Source: VRUE01 sp963701265 (GTDB lineage Bacteria > Actinomycetota > Thermoleophilia > Solirubrobacterales > 70-9). From it: 64,000 nucleotides of DNA. The notes below the pieces were generated by a model, which was not told the origin of the DNA, did no database searches, and saw only the letters and a program-made list of their open reading frames with translations. The translations under genes were made by a program, and so were the position numbers. Each line of letters begins with the position of its first letter. Within the stretch, counting starts at the first letter, position 1. Location of the stretch: assembly GCA_963701265.1 (NCBI GenBank), contig OY969581.1, forward strand, positions 1,798,001-1,862,000, given 5' to 3'. Below, piece by piece: positions 40,930 through 49,257 of this stretch.

Positions 40930-41433
40930 CTACCTGTCGCCCAGGCGCTGCGTCATCGCGGCCGACACAGGGCCCGGAACGAGGTCGGAAACGTCGCCGC
41001 CGAAGGTCGCCATTTCCTTCACTCCGGTCGAGGAAAGGAAGCTGTACTGCGGCGAAGCGATCATGTAGATGCTCTCGATCCCGGGGTCGAGCTTGCGGTT
41101 GAGCTGGGCCATCTCGAACTCGTACTCGAAGTCGGAGATCGCGCGCAGGCCCTTGACGATCGCCCGCGCACCGGATTCGCGAGCGAACTCGACCAGCAGG
41201 TTGGAGAAGATCCGCGCCTCGACGTTGCCGAGGTCGGCGGTCGCTTCTTCGATCAGGCCTTTGCGCTCCTCGGCGGTGAAGAGTGTCTTGTCCTTGCGCA
41301 TCGGGTTGTTGACGATGCCGACCACGACGCGCTCGAAGACCTCGGAGCTGCGGGTGATGATGTCGATGTGCCCGTTGGTGACCGGGTCGTAGCTGCCCGG
41401 GCAGACGACGGTGCCGTCGCGCTGCTCGGTCAT
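40930..41433 (-). CDS. coaD: Phosphopantetheine adenylyltransferase
   Basis: 167 residues. Adenylates 4'-phosphopantetheine in CoA synthesis. Nucleotidyltransferase motif CPGSYDPVTNGHIDII (TNGH at 19-22), VVVGIVNNPMRKDKTLFTAEERKGLI, ARAIVKGLRAISDFEYEFEMAQLNR and PQYSFLSSTGVKEMATFGGDV. Full length. Its ATG shares one base with the stop of rsmD (TGATG), the usual rsmD-coaD pair. Confidence 0.97.
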   Translation of the reverse strand: MTEQRDGTVVCPGSYDPVTNGHIDIITRSSEVFERVVVGIVNNPMRKDKTLFTAEERKGLIEEATADLGNVEARIFSNLLVEFARESGARAIVKGLRAISDFEYEFEMAQLNRKLDPGIESIYMIASPQYSFLSSTGVKEMATFGGDVSDLVPGPVSAAMTQRLGDR

Positions 41434-41978
41434 CAGGCGGCGCTCCCGTAGATCGAGACGTCGGCGGCTCCGTAGCGGCGCTGGCGCAGGCGCGGCAGCG
41501 AGTCGATGCGGAGCGGCCGGCGGGCGCCGCTCTCAACTATCGCCCGTCCCTCCTCAGAAAGAAGGTCCGGCAGCCGGGTATCGAGTTCCTGCCCCACGCG
41601 GTCGGCGAGTCTATAAGGGGCGTCGATGAAGACGAGATCGAAGATGGGCTTCTCCTCCCCGCCTTCGCGATTCTCCAACCAGCGCGCGGCGTCGCTGCGG
41701 ACCAGCTCGACCCGCTCGGAGAGACCAAGTCGCTCGATATTGCCGAGCGCCGCGCGGGTGTCGCGGTCGACCAGGGTGGCGCCAGCGGCGCCGCGCGATA
41801 GCGCCTCGATCGCCAGGGCGCCAGTGCCGCAATAGAGGTCCAGCACTCGGGCGCCGCTGACGCGATCGCCGAGCACCGAGAAGATCGCCTCGCGGGCGCG
41901 ATCGGAGGTCGGCCGCACCTTCCAACCGCGCGGCGCGACCAGTTGCTGTCCACCGAGCTCTCCGGCAATCACTCTCAT
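41433..41978 (-). CDS. rsmD: 16S rRNA (guanine966-N2)-methyltransferase
   Basis: 181 residues from the ATG at 41978 (MRVIAGELGGQQLVAPRGWKVRPTSDRAREAIFSVLG). SAM motif I is VLDLYCGTGALAIEALSRGA, and the catalytic NPPY-type motif is here DAPY in FDLVFIDAPYRLAD, the usual RsmD form. It acts on assembling 30S subunits. One-base overlap with coaD; five bases downstream of recG. Confidence 0.95.
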   Translation of the reverse strand: MRVIAGELGGQQLVAPRGWKVRPTSDRAREAIFSVLGDRVSGARVLDLYCGTGALAIEALSRGAAGATLVDRDTRAALGNIERLGLSERVELVRSDAARWLENREGGEEKPIFDLVFIDAPYRLADRVGQELDTRLPDLLSEEGRAIVESGARRPLRIDSLPRLRQRRYGAADVSIYGSAA

Positions 41979-41982
41979 CGGG

Positions 41983-44103
41983 TCACAGTGGTATCGGGTC
42001 GGCGGCGCCGGCGCCGAAGCGGCGGCGGGCGGCCTCGAGCAGGGGCCCGAGCTCGGGTGCATCGAGTGAGCCGTGCTCGCGCAGCAGGGCGAGCACCTCT
42101 TCGCGGGCTGCTTCCAGGGCCGCTGCGTCCTCGGGCAGCTCGGCGACGGCGAAGCGAGGTAGTCCGTGCTGGCGTGTGCCCAGCACCTCGCCCTCGCCGC
42201 GCAGGCTGAGGTCGACCTCGGCCAGCTTGAAGCCGTCGCTCTCGCGCTCGACCGCCTTCAGCCGCTGGCGCGCCAGCGCCCCGGCGTCTTCGGGAAAGAG
42301 CAGGCAGCAGGAGGCGTGCTCGCCGCGGCCGACCCGGCCGCGCAGCTGATGCAGCTGCGAGATGCCGTAGCGCTCGGCACCCTCGATCACCATCACGGTT
42401 GCGTTCGGCACGTCGATGCCGACCTCGATCACCGTCGTCGCGACCAGCACGTCGGTTGCGCCCGCGGCAAACGTCTCCATTGCCGCGGCCTTGTCGACGG
42501 AGCGCATCTGGCCGTGGATCACGCCGACGCGGAAGTCGCGCAGCTCGCCGGCCGCCAGGCGCTCCGCCTCGACCTCGGCGGCGCGGCCCTGCATTTTCTC
42601 CGACTCCTCGACCAGCGGGCAGACGACGAAGGCCTGCCTGCCCTCGCGCAGCTGGGCGCGGATGAACTCGTAGGCGCCACCGCGCTCGTCCTCCTCGACG
42701 ATCCGCGTCTGCACCGGCTTGCGCCCGGAGGGCAGCTCGTGCAGGGCGGTGGTGTCGAGGTCACCGTAGGCGGTCAACGAGAGCGTGCGCGGTATCGGCG
42801 TCGCGGTCATGTGCAGGATGTGCGGCGCCATGCCCTCGACGCCCTTGGCGTCCAGGGCCTTGCGCTGGGCGACGCCAAAGCGGTGCTGCTCGTCGACCAC
42901 GCAGAGGCCGAGGCGGGCGAACTCGACGGTCGGCTCGATCAGCGCGTGGGTGCCGACGATCAGGCCGAGCTCACCGCTGGCGAGACGATCGAGCGCTTCC
43001 CGACGCCGCGCCGCCGGCGTGGCGCCGGTGAGCAGCGCGAATGGGGTCGCTGCTTCAGCCAGCAGCCTGCCGAGGGTGACGGCGTGCTGCTCGGCGAGCG
43101 TCTCGGTGGGCGCCATCAGCACGGCCTGGAAGCCCGCTTCCAGCGCCCGCAGCATCGAGTACAGCGCCACCACCGTCTTGCCCGAGCCGACCTCGCCCAT
43201 CAACAGCCGCTGCATCGGCTCGCCGGAGTCGAGGTCGGCATCGATCTCATCGAAGGCCTCGAGCTGGTCGCGGGTCGGCTCGAACGGCAGCGACTCGAGC
43301 CAGCACCCGACGCTCTCCCCCGGCTTGCCCAGTCGCGGCGCCGGTCGGGCGACGCGGTGCGAGCGCTTGCGCGTCGCCAGGATCGCCTGGTAGAGGAAGA
43401 GCTCCTCGAAGCGCAGCCGCTCGCGCGCGATCTCGACTTCCTCGCCCGTCTCCGGGAAGTGCACGGCGTGGATCGCGTCCGCAGCGCCGGGAAGCGCGCG
43501 GCGGGCGCGCAGCTCGGCGGGCAGCGGCTCGAGCACGTTGCCGACCGAGCGAATCGCCTGCTCCATCCACTGGCGCAGGCGCTGCGCTTTGAGCTGCTCG
43601 GTGCCGGGGTGGACCGGGACGAGGCCTTCGCTGGCGTCGCCGCTGAACTCGTATTCGGAGACGCGGAAGCCGCGTTTATCGGCAGTGCCGGTGAGCAGCA
43701 TCTGCGTGCCTTCGGTCAGCTTCGAGGCCAACCAGGGCTGGTTGAACCAGCTCGCCCTCGTCGTGCCGCTCTCGTCACCGACCTTGACGCTGAGGATCGA
43801 GAGACCACGGCGGCGGAAGGGACGACCGGCATTGGCGAGCACCTCGACGGCGATGCTTGCCTGCTGCTTCGGCTCGAGGCTCCCAACCGGGACGATCTGG
43901 CGATCGCGGTGGCGGTGCGGAAAGCGGGTGAGCAGATCACCGACGGTCGCGATGCCTGCATCGGCCGCGGTTTCGGCCAGCTTCGGCCCGACCCCCTCCA
44001 GCGCCTGCAGCGAGACGTCGAGGGCGCTCACCCGCGGCCAGTGGAGCGGGGCGTCGCGCAACTGCGCCTTGGTCAGCTCGGCGGTGGCAGCGAAGGCGCG
44101 CAC
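41983..44103 (-). CDS. recG: ATP-dependent DNA helicase RecG
   Basis: 706 residues from a GTG at 44103. That GTG shares a base with the fakA TAG (TAGTG); GTG at 44127 and 44031 are alternatives. The N-terminal wedge domain (OB fold, LSILSVKVGDESGTTRASWFNQPWL) precedes the SF2 motor: GEVGSGKTVVALYSML (motif I), DEQHRFGVAQR (motif II), TATPIPRTLSLTAYGDLD, VATTVIEVGIDVPNATVMVIE and QLHQLRGRVGRG (motif VI). It remodels stalled replication forks. Cotranscribed with fakA and rsmD. Confidence 0.96.
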   Translation of the reverse strand: MRAFAATAELTKAQLRDAPLHWPRVSALDVSLQALEGVGPKLAETAADAGIATVGDLLTRFPHRHRDRQIVPVGSLEPKQQASIAVEVLANAGRPFRRRGLSILSVKVGDESGTTRASWFNQPWLASKLTEGTQMLLTGTADKRGFRVSEYEFSGDASEGLVPVHPGTEQLKAQRLRQWMEQAIRSVGNVLEPLPAELRARRALPGAADAIHAVHFPETGEEVEIARERLRFEELFLYQAILATRKRSHRVARPAPRLGKPGESVGCWLESLPFEPTRDQLEAFDEIDADLDSGEPMQRLLMGEVGSGKTVVALYSMLRALEAGFQAVLMAPTETLAEQHAVTLGRLLAEAATPFALLTGATPAARRREALDRLASGELGLIVGTHALIEPTVEFARLGLCVVDEQHRFGVAQRKALDAKGVEGMAPHILHMTATPIPRTLSLTAYGDLDTTALHELPSGRKPVQTRIVEEDERGGAYEFIRAQLREGRQAFVVCPLVEESEKMQGRAAEVEAERLAAGELRDFRVGVIHGQMRSVDKAAAMETFAAGATDVLVATTVIEVGIDVPNATVMVIEGAERYGISQLHQLRGRVGRGEHASCCLLFPEDAGALARQRLKAVERESDGFKLAEVDLSLRGEGEVLGTRQHGLPRFAVAELPEDAAALEAAREEVLALLREHGSLDAPELGPLLEAARRRFGAGAADPIPL

Positions 44104-45734
44104 TACTGGGCGGCGAGCAGCCACCACCAGCTCGGCTGTCCACCGTCATGGGTCTCGAACTCGACGCCGTCGGGCACGTGCGGGTCGAGCTCGTCGAGCG
44201 CGATCGGGGCCTCCTGCCCACCGATCACGGTGACGATCTCGGCCCCCTCGGCGAGCTTCTCGATCGTCGCCGCCAGGGTCGTGCCCGCCCCTCCCCAGGC
44301 GACGATCTCCTCGCCGACGAAACCGACAGCGTCGCCCTTGCGAAAGCGCCCCTGCGCATCATCGCGAGCGGCCGGGGCGACGCCACCATCGGCGATCGTG
44401 CCGAGCGCCTCCTCGAGGCGCTCGGCGTTCTCATCGACCGCCGCGTCCGGGTCGAGCTCGACCAGCGTCAGCAGGCTCTTCTGCAGCGAGGTCGCCGCGA
44501 CCACCCGGGCCGGCTTCTCGGAGAGCTCGCAGGCGCGCTCGGCGGCCATGATCACGTTCGATGAGCTGGGAAAGACGAGTACTTCCTCGGCGGGCACCTG
44601 GTGGATGCCGGCGAGCAGCTCGTAGGTCGACGGGTTGAGCGTCTCGCCACCGGGAACGACGTGGGCCCCGAGCTCGGCGAAGAGCCGCTCGAGGCCCTCG
44701 CCGGCGGCCACCGCGACGGCGCCGCTGCGGCCGCCCTCGAGCCGGGCGCGGCGCTCGGCGATCTGCTCGCGCATGTCGGCGACGTCGAGGTTGGTCACCT
44801 TGCCGGCGTCCTCGAAGAGGGCGACCGCGGCCTCGGGGTCGTCGGTGTGGACGTGGACCTTGAGCGTCACCTCGTCACCGACCACGAGCACCGAGTCGCC
44901 AAGCCCCTCGAGCCGCGGCAGGAAGTCACGGCTGCTCAACCCGGTGCCCGAGACGATGAAGTTGGTGCAGTAGCGGAAACGGCTGTCCTCGTGATGGGGC
45001 TGACTCAGCCGCGGCGCCTCGTGGTGGGAGACCTCCGGCACGGCGTTCTCGTCTCCGCGCAGACCGGCGACGACGCCGGCGAGGATCAGGACCAGGCCGT
45101 AGCCACCGGCATCGACGACGCCGGATTCGCGCAGGACGTCGAGCTGCTCCGGCGTGCGCTCTACTGCCCGCTGCCCGTCTTCGATCGCCCGCTCCAGCAC
45201 CTCGGCCAGGACCGCGTCCTGGAGCTCGTCGGGGACGCCCTGCTCGAGCCGCTGTTTGCCGGCGTCGAGGTGGGCGAGCTGGCGGGCGATCGAGTGGGCC
45301 ATCTCGCGGAAGACGGTCAGCATCGTCCCCTCGGCCGGCTCGCGGACCGAGTCGTAGGCGGCGTCGGCGGCGCTGGCGAAGGCGGAGGCGACCAGCACCG
45401 GGTCGATCAGCTCTCCGGGCCGGCTCGCCAGCTCCTCGGCGGCGCCGCGGACGATCTGGCTGAGGATCACGCCGGAGTTGCCGCGGGCGCCCATCAGCGC
45501 CGCCCGGGCCAATGCCTGGACCAGCTGCGTGCGGCCGACCTCGTCGACCTCGAGCCCGTCGAGGCGGTCGAGCTCCTCCATCACGGCGCGCATCGTCATC
45601 GCCATGTTGTCGCCGGTGTCGCCGTCGGCGACAGGGAAGACGTTGAGGTCGTTGACCTCCTGGCGACGTGCCTCTAGATGAGCGTAGGCAGAGCTGACGA
45701 CGCGCCGGAAGCGCACGATGCTGGGATCGGGCAT
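44103..45734 (-). CDS. fakA: FakA-type fatty acid kinase / DhaL-domain protein
   Basis: 543 residues from the ATG at 45734 (MPDPSIVRFRRVVSSAYAHLEARRQEVNDLNVFPVADGDTGDNM). The DhaL (DAK2) kinase domain is about 1-200, with NVFPVADGDTGDNM as the nucleotide/Mg site and GARGNSGVILSQIVRG. The C-terminal DegV-like/FakA_C part has TVIGGQEAPIALDELD. In Firmicutes FakA phosphorylates exogenous fatty acids bound to FakB; no fakB is in this window. The fakA-recG-rsmD-coaD order is common. Confidence 0.92.
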   Translation of the reverse strand: MPDPSIVRFRRVVSSAYAHLEARRQEVNDLNVFPVADGDTGDNMAMTMRAVMEELDRLDGLEVDEVGRTQLVQALARAALMGARGNSGVILSQIVRGAAEELASRPGELIDPVLVASAFASAADAAYDSVREPAEGTMLTVFREMAHSIARQLAHLDAGKQRLEQGVPDELQDAVLAEVLERAIEDGQRAVERTPEQLDVLRESGVVDAGGYGLVLILAGVVAGLRGDENAVPEVSHHEAPRLSQPHHEDSRFRYCTNFIVSGTGLSSRDFLPRLEGLGDSVLVVGDEVTLKVHVHTDDPEAAVALFEDAGKVTNLDVADMREQIAERRARLEGGRSGAVAVAAGEGLERLFAELGAHVVPGGETLNPSTYELLAGIHQVPAEEVLVFPSSSNVIMAAERACELSEKPARVVAATSLQKSLLTLVELDPDAAVDENAERLEEALGTIADGGVAPAARDDAQGRFRKGDAVGFVGEEIVAWGGAGTTLAATIEKLAEGAEIVTVIGGQEAPIALDELDPHVPDGVEFETHDGGQPSWWWLLAAQ

Positions 45735-45790
45735 CGCTCGAAATCTAACTGCCGGAGAGGCGATGCAATCCAACGGACGAGTTCGCTACG

Positions 45791-47989
45791 GTGCGACGCT
45801 CGATGAGACGCTTCGCAACATGGTGCACCGGGCACCGCAAGACGGTGATCATTGGCTGGATCGTGGCCCTGGTCGCGGCCATCGGGATCTCCGGCGCGGT
45901 CGGCTCCGCCTTCTCCGAAGACTTCAAGCTGCCGGCCTCCGACTCGACCGATGCCTTTGACCTGCTGGAAAGCAAGTTCCCGGCCCAGTCGGGCGACACC
46001 GCGACGATCGTCTTCAGGGCCGACGGCGGGGTCGAGTCTCCCGCCGTCCGCAGGACCATGGAGGGCCTCTTCGCCGAAGCGGAAGCCCTCCCGCACGTCA
46101 GCGAAGTAGCGAGTCCCTACGAGGGCGGCGGCGCGGCGGCGATCAGCGAGGACGGCGAGATCGCCTACGCGACGGTCCAGTACGACGTCTTCACCAGCGA
46201 ACTCGAAAAAGACGACACCAAGAAGCTGATCGGCGACACCGAGGCGGCCAATGGCGGCGGGCTCCAGATCGAGTTGGGCGGGCAGCCGATCGAGGAAGCG
46301 CGGGCCGAAGAAGAAGGCGACGCCTCGTTCATGATCGGCCTGCTGGCCGCGGTCATCATCCTGCTGCTGACCTTCGGCTCGGTCGTGGCGATGGGCCTGC
46401 CGCTGATCACCGCCCTCTTCGCCCTCGGTGTCGGCCTCAGCCTGGTCACGCTCGGCACCCACGTCTTCGACACGGCCGAGTTCGCGCCCCAGCTGGCGGC
46501 GATGATCGGCCTCGGCGTCGGCATCGACTACGCCCTCTTCATCCTCACCCGCTTCCGCAACGGCCTCGACGAGGGGATGGAGTCGCGCGACGCGGCGATC
46601 GCCGCCGTCGACACCGCCGGCCGCGCCGTGCTCTTTGCCGGCGTGACGGTGATCATCGCCCTGATGGGGATGCTGCTGCTCGGCCTCTCCTTCCTCTACG
46701 GGGTGGCCGTCGCGGCGGCCCTCGCCGTGCTGATGACGATGATCGCGGCGCTCACCCTGCTGCCGGCGCTGCTGACGATCGCCGGGCGCCGGGTCGACAA
46801 GCTGCGCATCCCCGGGCTCAAGCGGGCACCATCAACTGCGGAAAACACCCGCTGGTTTCGCTGGAGCCGTGAGATCCAGAAGCGCCCGGTGCTCTCGGCG
46901 GTGCTCTCCGGCGGCCTGCTGCTGATCCTCTGCATCCCGACGCTCTCGCTGCGGCTCGGCTCCAACGACGCCGGCACCGACCCGGCCGGAACGACGACGC
47001 GCGAGGCCTATGACCTGCTCGCCGATGGCTTCGGGCCCGGCTTCAACGGCCCCTTCTCGATCGTCGCAGCGCTGCCAAGCGAAGGTGACGACGCCGCACT
47101 CACCGAGCTGCGCCAAGAGCTCGTCGGCGAAGAAGGCGTCGCCGAGACCACCCCGGTGATGCTCAACGAGGCCAAGAACACCGGGGTCTTCCAGGTCTAC
47201 CCGGCCACCTCGCCGCAGAGCGAGAAGACAACCGAATTGCTCGATCACATCCGCGACGAGATGATCCCGCCGGTCGAGCAGCGCACCGGCGCCCAGGTCC
47301 ACGTCGGCGGCATCACCGCAATCTTCGAGGACTTCGGCACCGCGATCGCCGACAAGCTGCCGCTCTTCATCGGCGTCGTCGTGCTGCTCTCGGCGCTGCT
47401 GCTGATGGCGGTCTTCCGCTCGATCCTGGTGCCACTGAAGGCGATCGTGATGAACCTGCTCAGCATCGGCGCCGCCTTTGGCCTGATCGTCGCCGTCTTC
47501 CAGTGGGGCTGGGGCGCCAGCCTGATCGGGGTCGACGGCACCGGGCCGATCATCTCCTTCTTCCCGATCTTCCTCTTCGCGATCATCTTCGGCCTCTCGA
47601 TGGACTACGAGGTCTTCCTGATGTCGCGCATCCACGAGGAGTGGGAGAACAGCCACGACGCCACCCTCGCCGTCACCCGCGGCCTCGCCCTGACCGGCCG
47701 CGTGATCACCGCCGCGGCGGCGATCATGGTCACCGTCTTCCTCTCCTTCATGATCGGCGAAGACCGCATCATCAAACTCTTCGGCCTCGGCCTCGCGTCG
47801 GCCATCTTCATCGACGCCGTGATCATCCGCTCGGTCCTTGTACCCGCCCTGATGCAGCTCTTCGGCAAGAGCGCCTGGTGGCTCCCCGCATGGCTGGACC
47901 GGATCCTGCCCAGGCTGCACGTTGAGCCGGCAGAGGGCGATCCGGCGCCTACGGGTGAGCACCCCGTGGTCGCATCGGCTACTGAGTAG
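45791..47989 (+). CDS. MMPL/RND family transporter
   Basis: 732 residues from a GTG at 45791 (an ATG at 45803 is also possible). Two six-helix halves each follow a periplasmic domain. After the first helix (KTVIIGWIVALVAAIGISGAV), helix-4 motifs GVGIDYALFILTRFR and, in the second half, GLSMDYEVFLMSRIHEEW carry the Asp-Tyr pairs used for proton relay in MmpL3-like pumps. Substrates are lipids or hydrophobic compounds in relatives. It is divergent from fakA (56-base gap) and ends in the repeat-rich region at 48 kb. Confidence 0.93.
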   Translation: MRRSMRRFATWCTGHRKTVIIGWIVALVAAIGISGAVGSAFSEDFKLPASDSTDAFDLLESKFPAQSGDTATIVFRADGGVESPAVRRTMEGLFAEAEALPHVSEVASPYEGGGAAAISEDGEIAYATVQYDVFTSELEKDDTKKLIGDTEAANGGGLQIELGGQPIEEARAEEEGDASFMIGLLAAVIILLLTFGSVVAMGLPLITALFALGVGLSLVTLGTHVFDTAEFAPQLAAMIGLGVGIDYALFILTRFRNGLDEGMESRDAAIAAVDTAGRAVLFAGVTVIIALMGMLLLGLSFLYGVAVAAALAVLMTMIAALTLLPALLTIAGRRVDKLRIPGLKRAPSTAENTRWFRWSREIQKRPVLSAVLSGGLLLILCIPTLSLRLGSNDAGTDPAGTTTREAYDLLADGFGPGFNGPFSIVAALPSEGDDAALTELRQELVGEEGVAETTPVMLNEAKNTGVFQVYPATSPQSEKTTELLDHIRDEMIPPVEQRTGAQVHVGGITAIFEDFGTAIADKLPLFIGVVVLLSALLLMAVFRSILVPLKAIVMNLLSIGAAFGLIVAVFQWGWGASLIGVDGTGPIISFFPIFLFAIIFGLSMDYEVFLMSRIHEEWENSHDATLAVTRGLALTGRVITAAAAIMVTVFLSFMIGEDRIIKLFGLGLASAIFIDAVIIRSVLVPALMQLFGKSAWWLPAWLDRILPRLHVEPAEGDPAPTGEHPVVASATE

Positions 47990-48006
47990 CTTCGGGAGGC
48001 TGGGTC

Positions 48007-48154
48007 AGGGTGTCGGTGGCCCTTCTCCGGAATTGATGTCGCACGCGCCAAAAGGCGCTTAGCGACGAATGGGGAGCGCGGCTCCGCCGCGCTTCGAAAC
48101 ACGAGTGCGGCGGCTGCCTTCGGCAACATTCCGGAGAAGGGCCACCGACACCCT
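48007..48154 (-). repeat. Structured repeat, copy 1 (core in reverse orientation)
   Basis: 27-base arms at 48007-48033 and 48128-48154 are perfectly complementary and flank a 94-base core. On the minus strand the core matches those of copies 2 and 3 almost base for base. Core hairpins: a GTTGCC/GGCAGC stem with loop GAA; GCGCGGC/GCCGCGC with loop GGA; and GTCGC...GCGAC enclosing GCGCC/GGCGC. It begins 17 bases after the MMPL stop. Confidence 0.9.
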
Positions 48155-48310
48155 CACGCGAGCGTCCGGGAAGGTCAGGCAGCCGATGGGAGGCAGACAA
48201 GCTTTCGAGGCATCGGGCACCACCGGAGCTTCCCGAGCCGCAGCAGGAGCTTGGGGCGAGACCGCACGCGGCGAGCTTTCGGCAGAGCTTGGTAGGGACG
48301 CTCGCGTGAG
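48153..48310. repeat. Inverted repeat between structured-repeat copies 1 and 2
   Basis: A 15-base arm at 48153-48167 is perfectly complementary to 48296-48310, with about 128 bases between. The left arm overlaps the right arm of copy 1 by two bases, and the right arm ends 19 bases before copy 2. The interior has smaller stems (for example CCGATG with CATCGG) but no credible ORF. It may be a third, degenerate element or a small RNA; I cannot decide. Confidence 0.6.
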
Positions 48311-48329
48311 CGCGGGGCTCGTAGCTGAA

Positions 48330-48476
48330 GGGAGCCCGGTGGGTCTCTGGGCGAATGTCGCCGCAGGCGGCCGCTGCACTCGTGCTTCTAGGCGCGGCGC
48401 AGCCGCGCTCATCATTCGTCGCTAAGCGCCTTTGGCGCGTGCGACATCAATTCGCCCAGAGACCCACCGGGCTCCC
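48330..48476 (+). repeat. Structured repeat, copy 2
   Basis: 27-base arms at 48330-48356 and 48450-48476 are perfectly complementary and differ in sequence from the arms of copies 1 and 3. The 93-base core matches the others. In the first core stem the pair T-A of copies 1 and 3 is C-G here (GTCGCC with GGCGGC), a compensatory change; the loop is GCA. It ends 21 bases before the rpmB stop, so it lies in the 3' region of rpmB. Confidence 0.9.
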
Positions 48477-48497
48477 CCCACCTTCAAGGCCTGCGAG

Positions 48498-48689
48498 CTA
48501 CGCGGCCTTCGTAACCTTGTTGGCCTTGAGGCAGCGCGTGCAGACGTAGGTCCGCAGCTTGCGCCCGTTCTCGGTGATCCGCACCTTCTGCAGGTTCGGA
48601 TCGAAGCGCCGCTTGGTCGCGACCATCGAGTGGCTGCGGGACTGGCCGAACGCCGGTCCCTTGCCGCAGCTATGACATACCTTGGCCAT
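48498..48689 (-). CDS. rpmB: Ribosomal protein bL28, zinc-binding form
   Basis: 63 residues from the ATG at 48689: MAKVCHSCGKGPAFGQSRSHSM, KRRFDPNLQKVRI, and RTYVCTRCLKANKVTKAA. CxxC pairs at both ends form the zinc ribbon of the C+ type. In many genomes it sits next to fakA; here the MMPL gene and repeats intervene. The frame upstream of the ATG is not L28-like. Confidence 0.97.
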   Translation of the reverse strand: MAKVCHSCGKGPAFGQSRSHSMVATKRRFDPNLQKVRITENGRKLRTYVCTRCLKANKVTKAA

Positions 48690-48738
48690 CGGGTCGGGGA
48701 TGGTACAGACCAGCGGCGGTCCTTGCCGCCGCCGACCG

Positions 48739-49257
48739 CTAGGTGTCGCGGACACCCCAGTTGTACGGGTTGACGGCTTGTTTGAGCAGGGCCATGCGGG
48801 CGACGGTGAGGGCGGCGTTGCGACCCTGGTCGCGCTTGCCGCCACCGGCCCGGGCGAGGGCCTGCTCCATCGTGTCGCAGGTGATCACGCCGAACGCGCA
48901 GGGCACGCCAGTCTCCAGCTGCACGTCCTGGATCCCGCGGGCGGCCTCGGCGCAGACGAAGTCGTAGTGGTCGGTCTCACCGCGGATGACGACGCCGAGG
49001 CAGGCGACCCCGGCGTAGCGCCCGCTGGTCGCGTGCAGCTTGGCGGCGAAGGGCAGCTCGTAGGCGCCGGGCACCGAGACCTCACTGACCGCGGAGGCAG
49101 ACACGCCGGCCATCTCGAAGCCTTCGCGGGCACCGGCCAGCAGCCGTTTGGCCAGGTCCTCGTAGAAGCGGCCGACGCAGACGGCGAACCCGCGCCCCGA
49201 GAGCGTCTCCTTCTCTTCCTCGCTGAAGGTCTCGAGGAAAACCCCTGACTCAGCCAC
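48739..49257 (-). CDS. ribH: 6,7-dimethyl-8-ribityllumazine synthase
   Basis: 172 residues from the GTG at 49257; a TTG at 49260 is possible. FAVCVGRFYEDLAKRLLAGAREGFEMAGV, VSVPGAYELPFAAKLHATSGRYAGVACLGVVIRGETDHYDFVCAEAARGIQDVQLETGVPCAFGVIT match lumazine synthase, including the substrate-binding GETDHYD with its catalytic His. Last gene of the rib operon, overlapping ribBA by a few bases. Confidence 0.95.
   Translation of the reverse strand: MAESGVFLETFSEEEKETLSGRGFAVCVGRFYEDLAKRLLAGAREGFEMAGVSASAVSEVSVPGAYELPFAAKLHATSGRYAGVACLGVVIRGETDHYDFVCAEAARGIQDVQLETGVPCAFGVITCDTMEQALARAGGGKRDQGRNAALTVARMALLKQAVNPYNWGVRDT

Noticed and set aside
48059..48425. ORFs on both strands inside the 48-kb intergenic region
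   Set aside because: They run through the inverted repeats and mirror each other (SSFVAKRLWRVRHQF-type text on both strands), so they are by-products of the palindromes.
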